A stretch of 64,000 nucleotides of DNA. Origin: Parachlorella kessleri (Eukaryota; Chlorophyta; Trebouxiophyceae; Chlorellales; Chlorellaceae). Below are positions 46,701 through 57,700 of the stretch, in pieces; the stretch's first letter is position 1; every line of letters starts with the position of its first letter. The stretch is from assembly GCA_001598975.1 (NCBI GenBank), contig BBXU01002799.1, positions 45,733 to 109,732 of the forward strand. Direction: 5' to 3'. Made by a program: the position numbers and the translations under genes. Under the pieces are notes generated by a model. That model saw only the letters and a program-made list of their open reading frames with translations. It had not been told where the DNA came from and did not search any database.

Positions 46701-48071
46701 GCAGACTGGAGGTGGAAGCCTCACGCGGCCGGTGCAGCTGCTGCTGAGGGTCCAGCAGCAGGAGAGCGGCAACAGCAGGCTGGGGAGGGTGACAAGGCAG
46801 GCCCCCAGCCTGTTGCAGGCTGGAGATGGAAAGCTGGTGGCAGTGCTGCCGCTGGGAACCCGGCGCCTACAGAGGCGGCAGCAGCACCAGCCGCGGCTGG
46901 AGCTGTTTCTCTTTCGGTAAGCCGCTCTCCGGCTGAAGCTGCTGCCAGCCGTGCTGCTACCTCCCAGCGCTTGAGTGATGAGCCTGCCAGTGGCGCTACT
47001 GCAAACCCGGCAGTTGCTGCTGCAAGCGACGACGTCAGCCCGGTGCCCCTACTGCGGCAGCCCATCAAGCCCCGGCCGGTGGCTGCATGGCGCTGGCAGG
47101 GCAGGCAGCTGCCCCGTGCAAGCGCTGCCCCCAAGAATGCACCTGCAACCAGGGCGGCAGTAGCGGCAGATCCCGCAGCAGCGGCCGCAGCGCAACAACC
47201 AGCACAGCAGCAGCAGCAGCGACGAAAGGACGGTGCGCAGTCCAGCGACGTTGGGGTTGCCGAGGAAAGGAAGGAGACCAAGGAGGCAGTGCCGCCACTG
47301 GTCCAGGCAGTGGCAGCTGCTACTGCCATGGGGGAGGTGTCGCTTGAGGGTGCACAGTTGCCCACCGCAGAGACGCAGGCGCTGGATGACTTGATGGCCG
47401 ATATTGCAGACGATGTGCTGTCTGAGGCAGCCACGGCCGCCGCCTTTGCGGAGAGACAGGGAACAGTAAGTAGCGTCCAGGCCTCCAAGGCTCAGCAGCA
47501 GCAGTTGCAGCAGCGAGAGCAGCAGCCGCAGCGTGAGGCGGGAACCAAAGCTGCCGGAGGGGGCAAGGAGCGAGATGAGAAAGCCCAGGTGGCGGCAAGT
47601 GCAGCGCCAACCAAGGCGGCGCCAGTGGCAAAGGTAGGCAATGTGGGGGTAGGGTCGTCGGCATCTGTGCTTGCTGGGAATGCACAGCAGTTGGAGGCAC
47701 TTGGACCACAGGTCTCGGCACAGCGTGACACGACTTTGCATTCGACGTCAGAGGCCCTCACAAGGCTGCCGGCCTGCCTTCCTAGTAGGAAAGCTGCAGT
47801 TGCTTTGTCAGTCAAAGCCTGGTGGCTCGGCTCAGCAATCACAGTCGAGGTCCCATGCTGCGCCTGCTGCTTTGGCAGTTCTTATAACCTTGCACCAGCC
47901 GCACGCTCCTGGCTGCTGCAGGCGCCAGCACGAGAGGCCCTGCCGGACGAGCAGTCCCAGGGTGCAGGGCCGCTGGGCCTGCTGCGTGTGCTGTCAGCTG
48001 CCAGGGAGGGTGCCCGAGTTGCTGGTGCCATGCTTGACGTAGTTTGTAGACTGGTGAAGGGTCCCAAGTAG
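43772..48071 (+). CDS. SAP-domain protein with five PQPVAxWRWK repeats
   Basis: ATG 43772 opens an Ala/Ser/Arg-rich leader with no acidic residue in its first 34 positions (MAFAAPSVGACPSTTLGK...), compatible with a plastid transit peptide. The joins between it and the next exon are unresolved. Exon 44481-44699 encodes a SAP domain (AELEKELSARSLPTTGLKQE) followed by nine Gln. Exon 45021-45326 encodes a second (LTKAELQERLVALGLPKTGK). Exon 45604-45679 is acidic; exon 46006-48071 is long, Ala/Gln-rich and carries five WRWK motifs, ending GPK at 48069-48071. Two GC-AG introns (donors 44700, 45680) are phase-verified. SAP domains bind DNA or RNA, so a nucleoid or chromatin role is likely. Whether it acts in plastid or nucleus is inference. 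Codons 47634-47921 could be removed as an intron without shifting the frame. Confidence 0.7.
46080..47099 (+). repeat. Five dispersed copies of a PQPVAxWRWK protein motif
   Basis: Copies read PQPVANWRWK (46080-46109), PQPVAGWRWK (46503-46532), PQPVADWRWK (about 46691-46720), PQPVAGWRWK (about 46804-46833) and PRPVAAWRWQ (47070-47099). They are separated by 30-130 residues of Ala/Gln/Pro-rich linker. Codon choice differs between copies, so selection on the protein is likely. I know no named motif like this; it could be a short binding element. Confidence 0.8.
47634..47921 (+). other. In-frame optional intron (exitron candidate) in the SAP gene
   Basis: The segment starts gtaggc after an AAG codon and ends ctgctgcag. 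It is 288 bases (a multiple of three) and has no stop in the coding frame. Its translation, rich in Cys and Trp (CCACCFG, AWWLG), looks unlike the Ala/Gln-rich flanks. It may be a normal intron or alternatively retained. Confidence 0.5.
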
Positions 48072-48779
48072 CCGGGGATGACCTCCCTGTGAATGAGGAG
48101 AGGGCTTTGCAGCTGAGGGTCAAAGGGTTGAGATACTGTGATGCCATGCAGGCTCTGTTGCTCGGGTTGGTGGTGGTTCGCGGGAGACGGGATCCCCTGT
48201 ATTACTATCAAGGGCGTAGGCATATGTGGTGAACCAGCGTGAGCATTGTATGTTTGTGGTTGAAACTTGTTGAGCGGCGGTCGCCATATCGTGATTTTGT
48301 GCATTGTGAGTGTTCCCTATCGGGGGTTCGATGCTGAGTTGAGTTGTCAGGTTGCACAGCGCTGAATACTGCATTTATTTGTTGATGGTGGCATGGTTTG
48401 AGAAATAGAGGGGTGTTTGTGTGAAATTGTACCGACAATCATTCAGAAAGGCCACACTCTGGGCTAAGCTGGGCTACTGACAGCAGTGCTTTGCTCTCTT
48501 AGAACTGCAAGCTTACTGTTTATGTGTTCTATTGGAGGGGCTGAAGCATCAAATGTGCTGGGTTGTAATGTAGTAAGCTCAAGTTCTTCGAACTGGCAAC
48601 CAAGGCAACTCGACCTGGCTCCAAGGTAGCCCGCCAAAAAACTGGGAGCCTGTGTTTGGGCACCCATCAAGCCCGCAATAGCGTACTTAAGGAGGCTACT
48701 TTGTAGAGCGCTAACCATCATCGCCCCTAGTGGAAATGTCTTGACCACCCGATGCACTCGGCTGGCAGGGTAGCCCGGA
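48072..48779. other. Spacer: SAP gene 3' UTR and promoter of the next gene
   Basis: No gene seen. A TGTAA at 48564 would end the SAP transcript about 490 bases after its stop, leaving about 210 bases before the next ATG at 48780. Confidence 0.5.
48564..48568 (+). promoter_or_regulatory. TGTAA polyadenylation signal of the SAP gene
   Basis: TGTAA on the coding strand about 490 bases past the stop, followed shortly by the start of the next gene in the same direction. Confidence 0.5.
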
Positions 48780-51700
48780 ATGCCGCTGCTGCGCGACGTG
48801 GAGGACTGCCTGTACTACCGTTCCTTCCATGACAACTTTCATGACTTTGCGAGCGACAGGGGCAGGGCTGTGCAGTGCCTGCCCACTGTGCGCGCCTGGC
48901 TTGTGCAGCTCAGTGATGGCACGCTGCTGCACTTGTACGAGGAGCAAATTACACACGTGGAGCAGCAGGGGTGCGACCAGTGCCGCATAATAGGTGAGAG
49001 GGCCCCCGCCCCAACCTCCCTGTGGTGTGATGACTTGTCCCAGCCTCACCAGGCCTGCTTGAGGGCCACTTCCTGACCTGCCAGCCCCCCTGGTGTCTTC
49101 CTGTTACAGGCTGGGGCAACCACCCCGTCAGCAGCAAGCGCTATCATGTCATCGTGCCTGCAGAGGTGAGGAGAAGTGCTGCGGGGCCTTGCCGGTGCCG
49201 CCTTTGACTCGTGCTGCCTGGCCAACCTCGCTGTGCTGTCCCCCATTCTATGCTACCCCTTAGCGCGGCATCAGCACTCTTTTGCTGCCGTGCAGGAGGG
49301 CACCGACTCTCTGAAGGACCCAGCCGCCCTGGTTGCGCACGTGGAAGCGCGCTACCATGCTGCACAGGACGGAGCCACCGCCGCCGCTCCCACTCCCGGC
49401 GCAGCAGCAGGCGCTGTGGTTCCCATTGCAAGTCCTGCAGTTGGCCCCAGCAGCGGCAATGGTGCTGAGCTGGGGGCGGGCCAGTTGGGGCCAGGGAGCG
49501 AGGAGGCCGTCCCTGATGCGGCTGCCTGCTTTGAGTCCACCCGCCACAGGCTGCATGGTAAGGGGTGTACAGTGCAGCGGGCATGCGTGCTTGTAGGCTG
49601 ACATAGAATCCACTGAGTAGGCCCAGTAACTGGCTCAGGGAACGCACCCCATGGGGGCTTGGGGCCATCAGGGTGGAAGGGAAGACACACTCATTTAGGA
49701 AGACAACTGCTCCATCCTGCCGGTCTTTGTGGCAGTGTGTGCGGCACTCCGGCAGCACAGAGTGTAGTCTCTGGCCCTCCATGACAAAGGCTTCGTGAGC
49801 GCCATCATGCTGTTGGCTATCGCACCACAAGCGGTCAGCAGCAAGTACATGGCCGCATACATCCCCTGCACCGTCAGCCTGCTGTCCCCCGCCCGCTGCC
49901 TGCCTCCCCTTCGCTGTCTTTGCCTGCCTGCCTGCCTGCCTGCCTGACTCACTCATTCACTGATTGACTGGTCCTCGCCCAGGTGTGGTGCATGCCAACG
50001 GCTACAGCCACCTGCTGCGGGTGAACGGGCGGGAGGGCGGCTCCCGCAGCCTCACCGGCTACCAGCTGACCAAGCTCTGGGACGCGCTGTGCACGCTACT
50101 CAGGGTGCGGGCGGTGACCACGGAAGACGTGTCTAACAAGGTGGGCGGTCAGCGTGGTTTATAGATTGTTATAGATATAATTTCGTGATGACGAGCGTAG
50201 GTGGGTGGGTGTTGGTGCAGAGCTGGGGATGTGGGGCGGAGGCCATAGACTTGGTGCAGCGACCTGCCTTCCCTGTGTCAGGTTATGAGGGTGTGTGTGC
50301 AGGGCAGGTATGAGGGAGCTCTCATTTTGTGTCCAGGTGACTGAGGAATGCATGGCAAGCCAGTTAGAGAGTTCCAGGCCCCACCGGTGTGCACATGTCT
50401 CGCTAATGCCACATGGCATACCTGTCCCCACCTTCCGCTGCACCGGCTGCAAGCTGGCGCGCGCAGTTCCAGGCAAGCTGGGGAGCACTGCCGAGCACCG
50501 ACAAAGCTCAATCTCCCAGTCTCGTGATATTCGCCATGTGTTTATTAACTTGCAGGCCGGGCTGGAGTTGCGTGTGTTGCACACGGCCGCCCACAAGGTG
50601 ACCTGGTACGGCCGCTTTGGCTACAGCCTGGGCCGCGGCGCGTACAACATCACGCGCCAGCAGTGGCGCCGTGCGGCCGAGCACGTGCACGGCGCCTCGC
50701 TGGACGCGCTTATCTGGGACTTTCTGGGGGGCGTGGACGACGGCGTGCTGGCCATCCTGCAGCGCTACCGGGTGAGCCACCCTTCCGTATTATGGGGGAA
50801 GCAAGGTGCATGCAGAGCATTGACCGGCAAGATTGCATGTAGTTCATAGGTAGCAGTGTGGGGTGTCGTAGCGCGGCACGCTGCAGGTGATGATGTGAAA
50901 AGGTGTCCGTTCACGCTTGGAAGAGGCTAGCACTCTGTACTAAGTGCAGGCCGGGCGCCCACAAGTGTCAGCCGTCGTGCACCTCGTCACGTTGGGTAGG
51001 GCATGTGTTTACAAGCCCCCTCCTGCCATGCCTGCTGCAGGTCTCCCCCCCTCCGGGCACCCCCGCCACGCTGGGCGGCTTCCTGCAGCGCATGCTGCAC
51101 CTGCTGTCCCACCCCGAGGAGGCGGTCCCGCTGTACCAGCTGCCAGCGCCGCAGCAGGCACAGCAGCAGGGCCTGCTGCTGGGGGAGGGCGGGCAGCCGC
51201 CTGCCAAGCGGCCACGAGAGGAGGACAGGGAGGGCGAGGGCGGGGCCCTGACGCTGGCCCAGGTGGTCGCAGCCAGCCAGCAGCTTCTAGAGTCACTAGG
51301 ACCGCCTGAGGCCCCCACACAGAGGCCCACCTCCGAGGCTCCCGCGCAGGCTGCAACACAGGCGCCCCTCGCGTCGGTGGGGGGACTGGCAATGCCCACA
51401 GGGGAGCAGCGCCAGGGGGCCGGACGGGGTGGCTTCCTGCCGCAGCAGGAGGGGCGCGAGGCTTCTGCAGCTGCAGCACAGCTGGAGGTGCAGGCGCTTG
51501 CGCCCCATGAAGCGCCTGCGCCTCCTGCCCCGTCAGCAGACGCTGTGCTGCAGGGCCAGCCCCTGGCGCCTGCCAGCCTGGCGCCCACCCCCGCCGCAGG
51601 GCAGCCCCAGCAGCAGGCAGAGGCACCAACAGGGTTGCCAGCAGCAGCGGTGGGCGGGGGTGGCGTACTTGACGAGGCTGTGGCAGGGCAGGGCGTGGGG

Positions 51701-54700
51701 GCGGCCCTGCCTCCTGCAGAACTTGGGCTGCTTGTTGGCCCAGGTATGCAGGCGGACCTCGGTACCTCCGCCGTCCTGCCTGGGCCTGCCCTTGTCAAGC
51801 AAGAGGGCGGAGGAGAGCAGCCAGAGCAGCAGGGCCAGCAGCAGCCGCGCCCGGAAGCGGCAAGCATGTCAGAAGAGGGTCAGGCGGGCGGGCTGGGGGA
51901 AGGCGGGGCCGGCTGCTTCACAGAAGCAGCTGTGCCGCTTGCTGCTGTAGAGCCCCGGGCGGGGTCTGCGCAGGAGCAAAGCGGCGAACAGGGAACGCAG
52001 CAGGGACAGCAGCAAGGCGCCGTAGCGGAGCACATGCTTGTGGACTCTGGCGGCATTTCGGCGCCAGCTGCCTTGAGTGGGTCAGTGGAACCCCAGCATC
52101 AGCAGGAGGAACAGGAGCAGCAGCAGCAGCAATGGCCACAGCTGGATGCTGCCGCCCCTTCCCAGGAGAGCGCCCCTCTACAAGTAAGTTGGCTCTCCGG
52201 AGCTCTTGAAATGCAGGCCGTGCTTGTCTGTCAAAAAAGCATGCAGATCTTACATGCTGACTTCTGCCCAGCTTCAGGCCCAGGCGCCACCTATGTCCCA
52301 GCGGTATCAGCGTCACCTGCCTTTGTTAGTGTTGGCCACATGTGACTAGCTTGATGTGTGCACACCAAGCTTAAGGCGCCCTGTCTTCTTGTTGCTGGCC
52401 TGGCCCCAGCTAAGCTAGCCACCGTTGTGCCCTGTAGGCTGCTCCTGCCCCAGCCAAGCGACCAACCTCTGAAGAAGGCGGCGCCCCTATAGACCACTTG
52501 CAGCAGCTTTTACTACCGCTGCCAGGTAGCCCCTCAGCAGCAGCACTAGCCACCTTGCCTGAGGGCGAGCTGGGAGGAGCCGCTGCTGCTCCTGCCGCTG
52601 AGGACGCTGCGACTGCTCCTCAGCACGCCGCTGCTGGGCCTGCTGAGCTGGATCAGGCGCCGCCTGCTGTGCCTGCCCTGCCTGCAGCTGACCAGCAGCC
52701 AGCTCCAGCCCAGGTCGGCCTTGTCCCAGGGGCAGTGCCTGGCAGCAGCGGCAGCAGCGGAGTAACAGATGCCATCTTACAGCAGCCCAGCATGCCATCA
52801 CTCCCTGGGCCGGCCGGTGCTGCGGCAGCGGCCCTTGTCGCAGAGGACGCTGCAGTGCGGCAAACAGATCAGCCTATGTCATTATTGGCAGTGCAGCATG
52901 AACATCATGATCAGCTGCCGGGGTTGCCAGTTGCTGAGGCTGGCTCTCAGCCCCAGCAACTCACAGCAGGCGCAGCAGCCGGGGACCCACAGCAGGCAAA
53001 GCAGCAGCAGCAGCCGCCAGGGGAGCTATTGCTCGGGGGCATAGCAGACCTTCATAATCCCGCCGAGCCAGCAACAATGCCTGGCGAGGCATTAGCTGCC
53101 CCTGGAGGAATATACGCGGCTGAAGCCCAAGGCCTAGCAGCGCCTCCGCTACCAGCAGAGAGCGACCCGGCTGCTGCGCCGCCAGCAGAACATGGCAGTG
53201 CTCCTGAAGCTGCACTGCAGCTGGACGCAGCGCGGCTGGCTGAGATTGCCCGCCTGCGAGCGGAGGGCCCCGTCTCCGGCACCTTCCGGCATGGCAAGGG
53301 CCAAAAGGGCAAACGCGCTGCCCCACAGCCCGCCAGTGCGCCGGACAGCGCAGGCGGCGGCAGCAACAGCAGCAAGCGGCCTGCAAAGCGTGCCAAGCAG
53401 TCGGGGGGAACCTCCTCCCCCGCCACTGCTGCTGCTGCTGCTGCTCCTGCCCCAGCAGCGGTCAGGGTTTCGGGAGCAGATGGCAGGGGCGGTGGGCAGG
53501 GCGGCAGCACTAGCGGCGGCCGCTCGCTGCGCGTGAGGGGCTCGGCCGAGGGGGGCGGGCCCTCCTCAGCCACAGCACAGCAGGGCCAGCAGGCAGACGG
53601 CAGCGGCATGCAGGGCCCCGCGCCGCCCAAGAAGTACGGCCATGAGGCGGTGGGGAAGCGGGTGAGGGTGTACTGGAAAGAGCAGCGCACGTACTACAGC
53701 GGCGTGGTGCTGGCTTTTGATTCCAAGAACAGGTAAGCTGGGAGGCAGATGGATGGCGAGTGGTGGGGCCAGCGGGCCAGTAAACGGTGGCGTACGTGGC
53801 TGGTTGTTGCTGTGGTACGTGCTTGTGAGGCCGTCTTATGTGGCTCGCGATACCCTCAGATCCACATTGTCCGCTTGGGTGTTTCGGTGGAGCTTTGATG
53901 CATGCCTGGAAGTCGTCGAAGTGTTGTCATCTTGAGCCTGTAAAGCGGAAGCAGGGTGGGGCAAGTGTTTGGCTTCTGCCGTGGCTTGGACAGTGCCAGG
54001 CCTTGCGACAGTCAGCCCTTTCACCGTCAGCTCTAAACATGTTACTTTAGCCTCCGCTGGGTCGAGAGCCATTGGATAGCGCTTTGGGCACTGACGGCTT
54101 GCACCGCTGGTTGCCCTGATGCAGGAAGCATCACATCCGATACCACGACGGTGATGAGGAGCATCTGGACCTCAGCAAGGAGAAGCTGCACTGGTTGGAC
54201 CCTTTGTCACCAACCAAGGCCGCAGCGCCAGCGTCCCCAGCAGGGCCATCAGCAGCCTCACCACCTGCTGCAGCTGTATCACCCAGGTCGACCAAGGCTG
54301 CAAGGAGCAGTGACAAGGCCCAGCAGCAGCAGCAGCAGCAAGGGCGGGGCAGGGATGCTGCAGGGTCAGCAACTGCCGCAGTATCCCCGCGCGCCGGGCG
54401 CCGGCACGAGCAGCAGCACGTGCCGGGCAAGGCACTTGAGCCGAGGCCAGAGCCCAAGCGCAGCGGGAAGAAGAACCAGCCTGCAGACATCGAGGCCGGC
54501 ATGCAGCAGCAAGAGAAGGAGCCCCAGCTGGAGCAGAAACAGGAAGCGGAGGAGCCGCCGCAGCAAGAATCACAGCAGGGCGAGCAGCAGCAGGATGAGA
54601 AGCAGCCACAGCAGCCTGGGAAGCGGCGCAGCGGCAAGAAACAGCAGGCCGAGAACAGGCAAGGGAAGGCTCCAAGGCAAATGAAGGAGGGTGCGATCCA

Positions 54701-57700
54701 AGGCGATACTGCTGCTGGCCCTTCCTCGGCCACAGCTATGGCGCCTGTGGCTGCAATGCCTGGCGATGACACGGAACAGCAGCCCCCTGTGGCAGAGGCT
54801 GCACAGGAGGAAGGGCACCCTGAACCAACAAAGCAAGAGGTGGTACTGTCCTCTGCATCCAAGCAACAGCAGGAGCAGCAGCAGGGACAGAAGGCCGCCA
54901 AGGCATCGGATCCTGGTCCAGTATCTGATGCCGCTGTAGCTCCGCCGCTAGCTGGATCAGCGGAAATGCCGGGTTCGACCCGAACAGCAAAGCACAGCCC
55001 TAAGAAGGAGAAAGCCCTGACGGCTGCTCAGAAGCGGCGACAGCAGCACCAGCAGCAAGCTCTGGCGAGGGGAGAAGCAGGGCCAGAGAGCACCCTCGCT
55101 GCCACGGAAACAGCTGCGAAGGATGCAGGGCAGCAAGAAGAGGAGGTGGAGGAGGGGCCGCCCGAGGCAGCAGTTGAGGCAGCCGAGCCAAGGCATACAG
55201 AGCAGCCTTTGCAAGAGGTAGAGCAGGCCACAGAGCAGCCTCAGGAAAGAAGAGAGGAGGCTCAGCAGCCTACCGCGGCTGCTCAGCCGGGTGCCGAGGC
55301 GGGTGATGTAGCACCTGCCCCAGGCGAACAAGTGGCTGCAGAGCCGGCCACTGGTCCCACTGCAGCAGCGGTAGGCGCACAGGCGGACGAACCGGTGGCA
55401 TCGGGTGAGGCCGTTGCTGGCGCACAGCCTGCAGCTGGCGCAGCCCAGGCAGGTGAAGTTGCAGCTGTTCCAGCTGCGGCGGTTCAAGCAGGCTCGGCGG
55501 CGGCACCCGGCACTGCTGCGGCCGAAGCGGAAACAACAGCTGCAGCAGCACCAGCGGCAGCGGTGGCAGCAGTGGCAGCGGCCCCTGAGGAAGGAGAGGT
55601 CCCTGCCTCCCAGGAGGCCCCCACCCCAGTGTCAGATGCAGCCGCCCAGGCTGGTCCTCCCAGTGTCGGACAAGCCGAGCAGGCAGTGCCGGCCGCTGAG
55701 GAGCCTGCTCTCCAGGAGGCAGCAGCAGCCTCCGGCGTGCACAAGGAAGAAGCGGAGGCTCCCGCGGCTGCAGAGGCTGCCCAGCCACCAGAACCAGCAG
55801 AAGCAGCTGACCAGGCGGCAGCCGAGGCCGGCCCCGGACCTGATAGCGAAGCTGCGGCTGCGGCGGGTGCTGGCCCCGCAGCAGCAGAAGGCGGTGCTGC
55901 TGCTCTGTTGGAGGGCGGCGATGCGGCAGCGCCGACGGCGGGGGCAGCGGGGCTTGTGGTCCCGCCTGGTACCGCCGAGGCGGTGAATGGTACCCTGGGG
56001 TGTCCCAGCTGCCGCGGGACGGCCTGCTCCCGCTGTCGCAAGAAGGCTGTGCACGAGCTGGTAAGGCCATCGACCACTTTTGGCTGCGGGAGTACGTCTT
56101 CCATGGTGCAGTGCATTGTGCTGCGTGGGCAAAAAAGCGGAGGGAGGCTGACTTGCGGGCCTAGAAGAACTTGTTGGCCTTTTCCTGTTGTCCCTCAGCA
56201 GGTCTCTTGCATCAATGTAGTGGCCGGGGCAGCAATACTGTAGCAGAAACGGGAAAAGGTCTCCCGTGCTTCCCTGGCACGGGTGAGAATTGCAGAGACG
56301 AATGTACAACAATGCTTGGAGGCCTGTGCTGCAGGAAAGTCGCGGGCTGGGCAAGCTGGCGCAGGGCTTGGGCTGCGAGGCCTGCCACTTCCGCGAGATG
56401 GGCTGCGCCAAGTGCTGGCAGTCAATCTTTGACGCTTTGGTGAGTACAGCTGCGCTCTCACAACCCTTGGTATGGTAGTTTTTTGTGGGCTTTGAGGTGT
56501 TGGTAAATGTGCTCACGACTGTGGCAAATTGTAGCAGGGTAGCAGCTGGGGAGATGGCCTGGCAGGGGGTGATGCTGATGCTTGTGGTAAAATGGCGTCA
56601 ATTTGCAAGGTTCTGTGTGAGTCATGGGGACAGTTGGGCCTGTAAGAGGGGGCAGCTGCCGGCTGACCTACCATGCCTTGCGCACCGCCAGCCTTGTGTG
56701 ACAGGGTGGGAGCCAGAACTGTGCCAGAACTGTGATTGGTGTAGGCAGGGAGTTACTGCGTATTTGACAGGTATGTAAATATTGCCCTTGAAACCCCTCA
56801 AAGCACCCTGGGGTTGTGCTTCTGTGCAGGGCCTTCCTGCCAGGCCTAAGGCGCCACCGCGGGATGACAGGCGCAAGTCTCAGAAGGTCAGCCCCCAGCA
56901 GAAACAGAAGCAACAAAAGCAGCAGAAGCAGCAGCCCGCGGGCGAAGCAAAGGCCATGCCAGCATCTACCAAAGCTGTCAGGAAGAGGACGTCTGCGGCT
57001 GCTGAGGCTGCTCCTGCCGCCGCCGCTGCTGCTGGGGAGCCGACAGGTGCAGCTGCACATGAGACTGCAGCGGGCGCTTCACCGGGGCTGACACCTCAGC
57101 AAGGGGCCGAGGGCAAGGTGACTGACCCCTCCATGCCAGTGGCAGAGGCCGCAGAAGCAGCAGCGCCAGCAGCTGTATCCAAGCTGGAACAGCAGCAGGC
57201 TGGTGAGGGCGCGGCAGCAGGGCACCCTTCTAGCAGGCCCCGCCGTGCCGCAGCGGCGGCAGCGGCCAGGATGCTGGCAGCGCCTGAGGACGCGTCGCCC
57301 ATGTCGTCGCCTGCGCGACCCGCGGCGCCGGCCGCCGCCGGCGCGCCCGCTGCCGCGGTGGCCGCGCAGGCTGCCGCTGGGCACGCCCCTGCTGACGTGG
57401 AGGCAGCCAGGGCTGCCGTGGCCACGGGCGCTGTGGCTGTGCCCAGCCTCGGCTGCGGGCGGTGCCGGCAGGCGCCGCTGGGCTGCCGCGACTGCCGTAA
57501 GCGCGCCCTGAGGCTCCTGGTGAGGCGCCGGGGTGTGCTGATCGTGTCCATGCTTGCCGCTGCTGCGGAAGTCCTGTGTACCGCTGCTGCGTGGCAGAAC
57601 AGTGTGCTACCCGTGGCATCGTGCCTGTCTAGAACAAAACCCAAATGAAAGGGCGTCGAAGCAGCATGCACTGCTGCCTACTTAGCCAAGCTGTGTTTGC

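Noticed and set aside
49144..49956. Minus-strand open frame (270 codons)
   Set aside because: It overlaps exons 2-3 of the giant gene, which match MS1/MMD1 proteins on the plus strand.
48780..50771. Reading the start of gene 9 as a separate small gene
   Set aside because: Exon 50556-50771 joins exon 51041-52183 in phase with no stop or TGTAA between them, and later exons return to the same plant protein family at 62730.
50968..51867. Minus-strand open frame (299 codons)
   Set aside because: It is antisense to the Gln/Ala-rich exon of the giant gene. Low-complexity Cys/Ser/Pro content with no domain.
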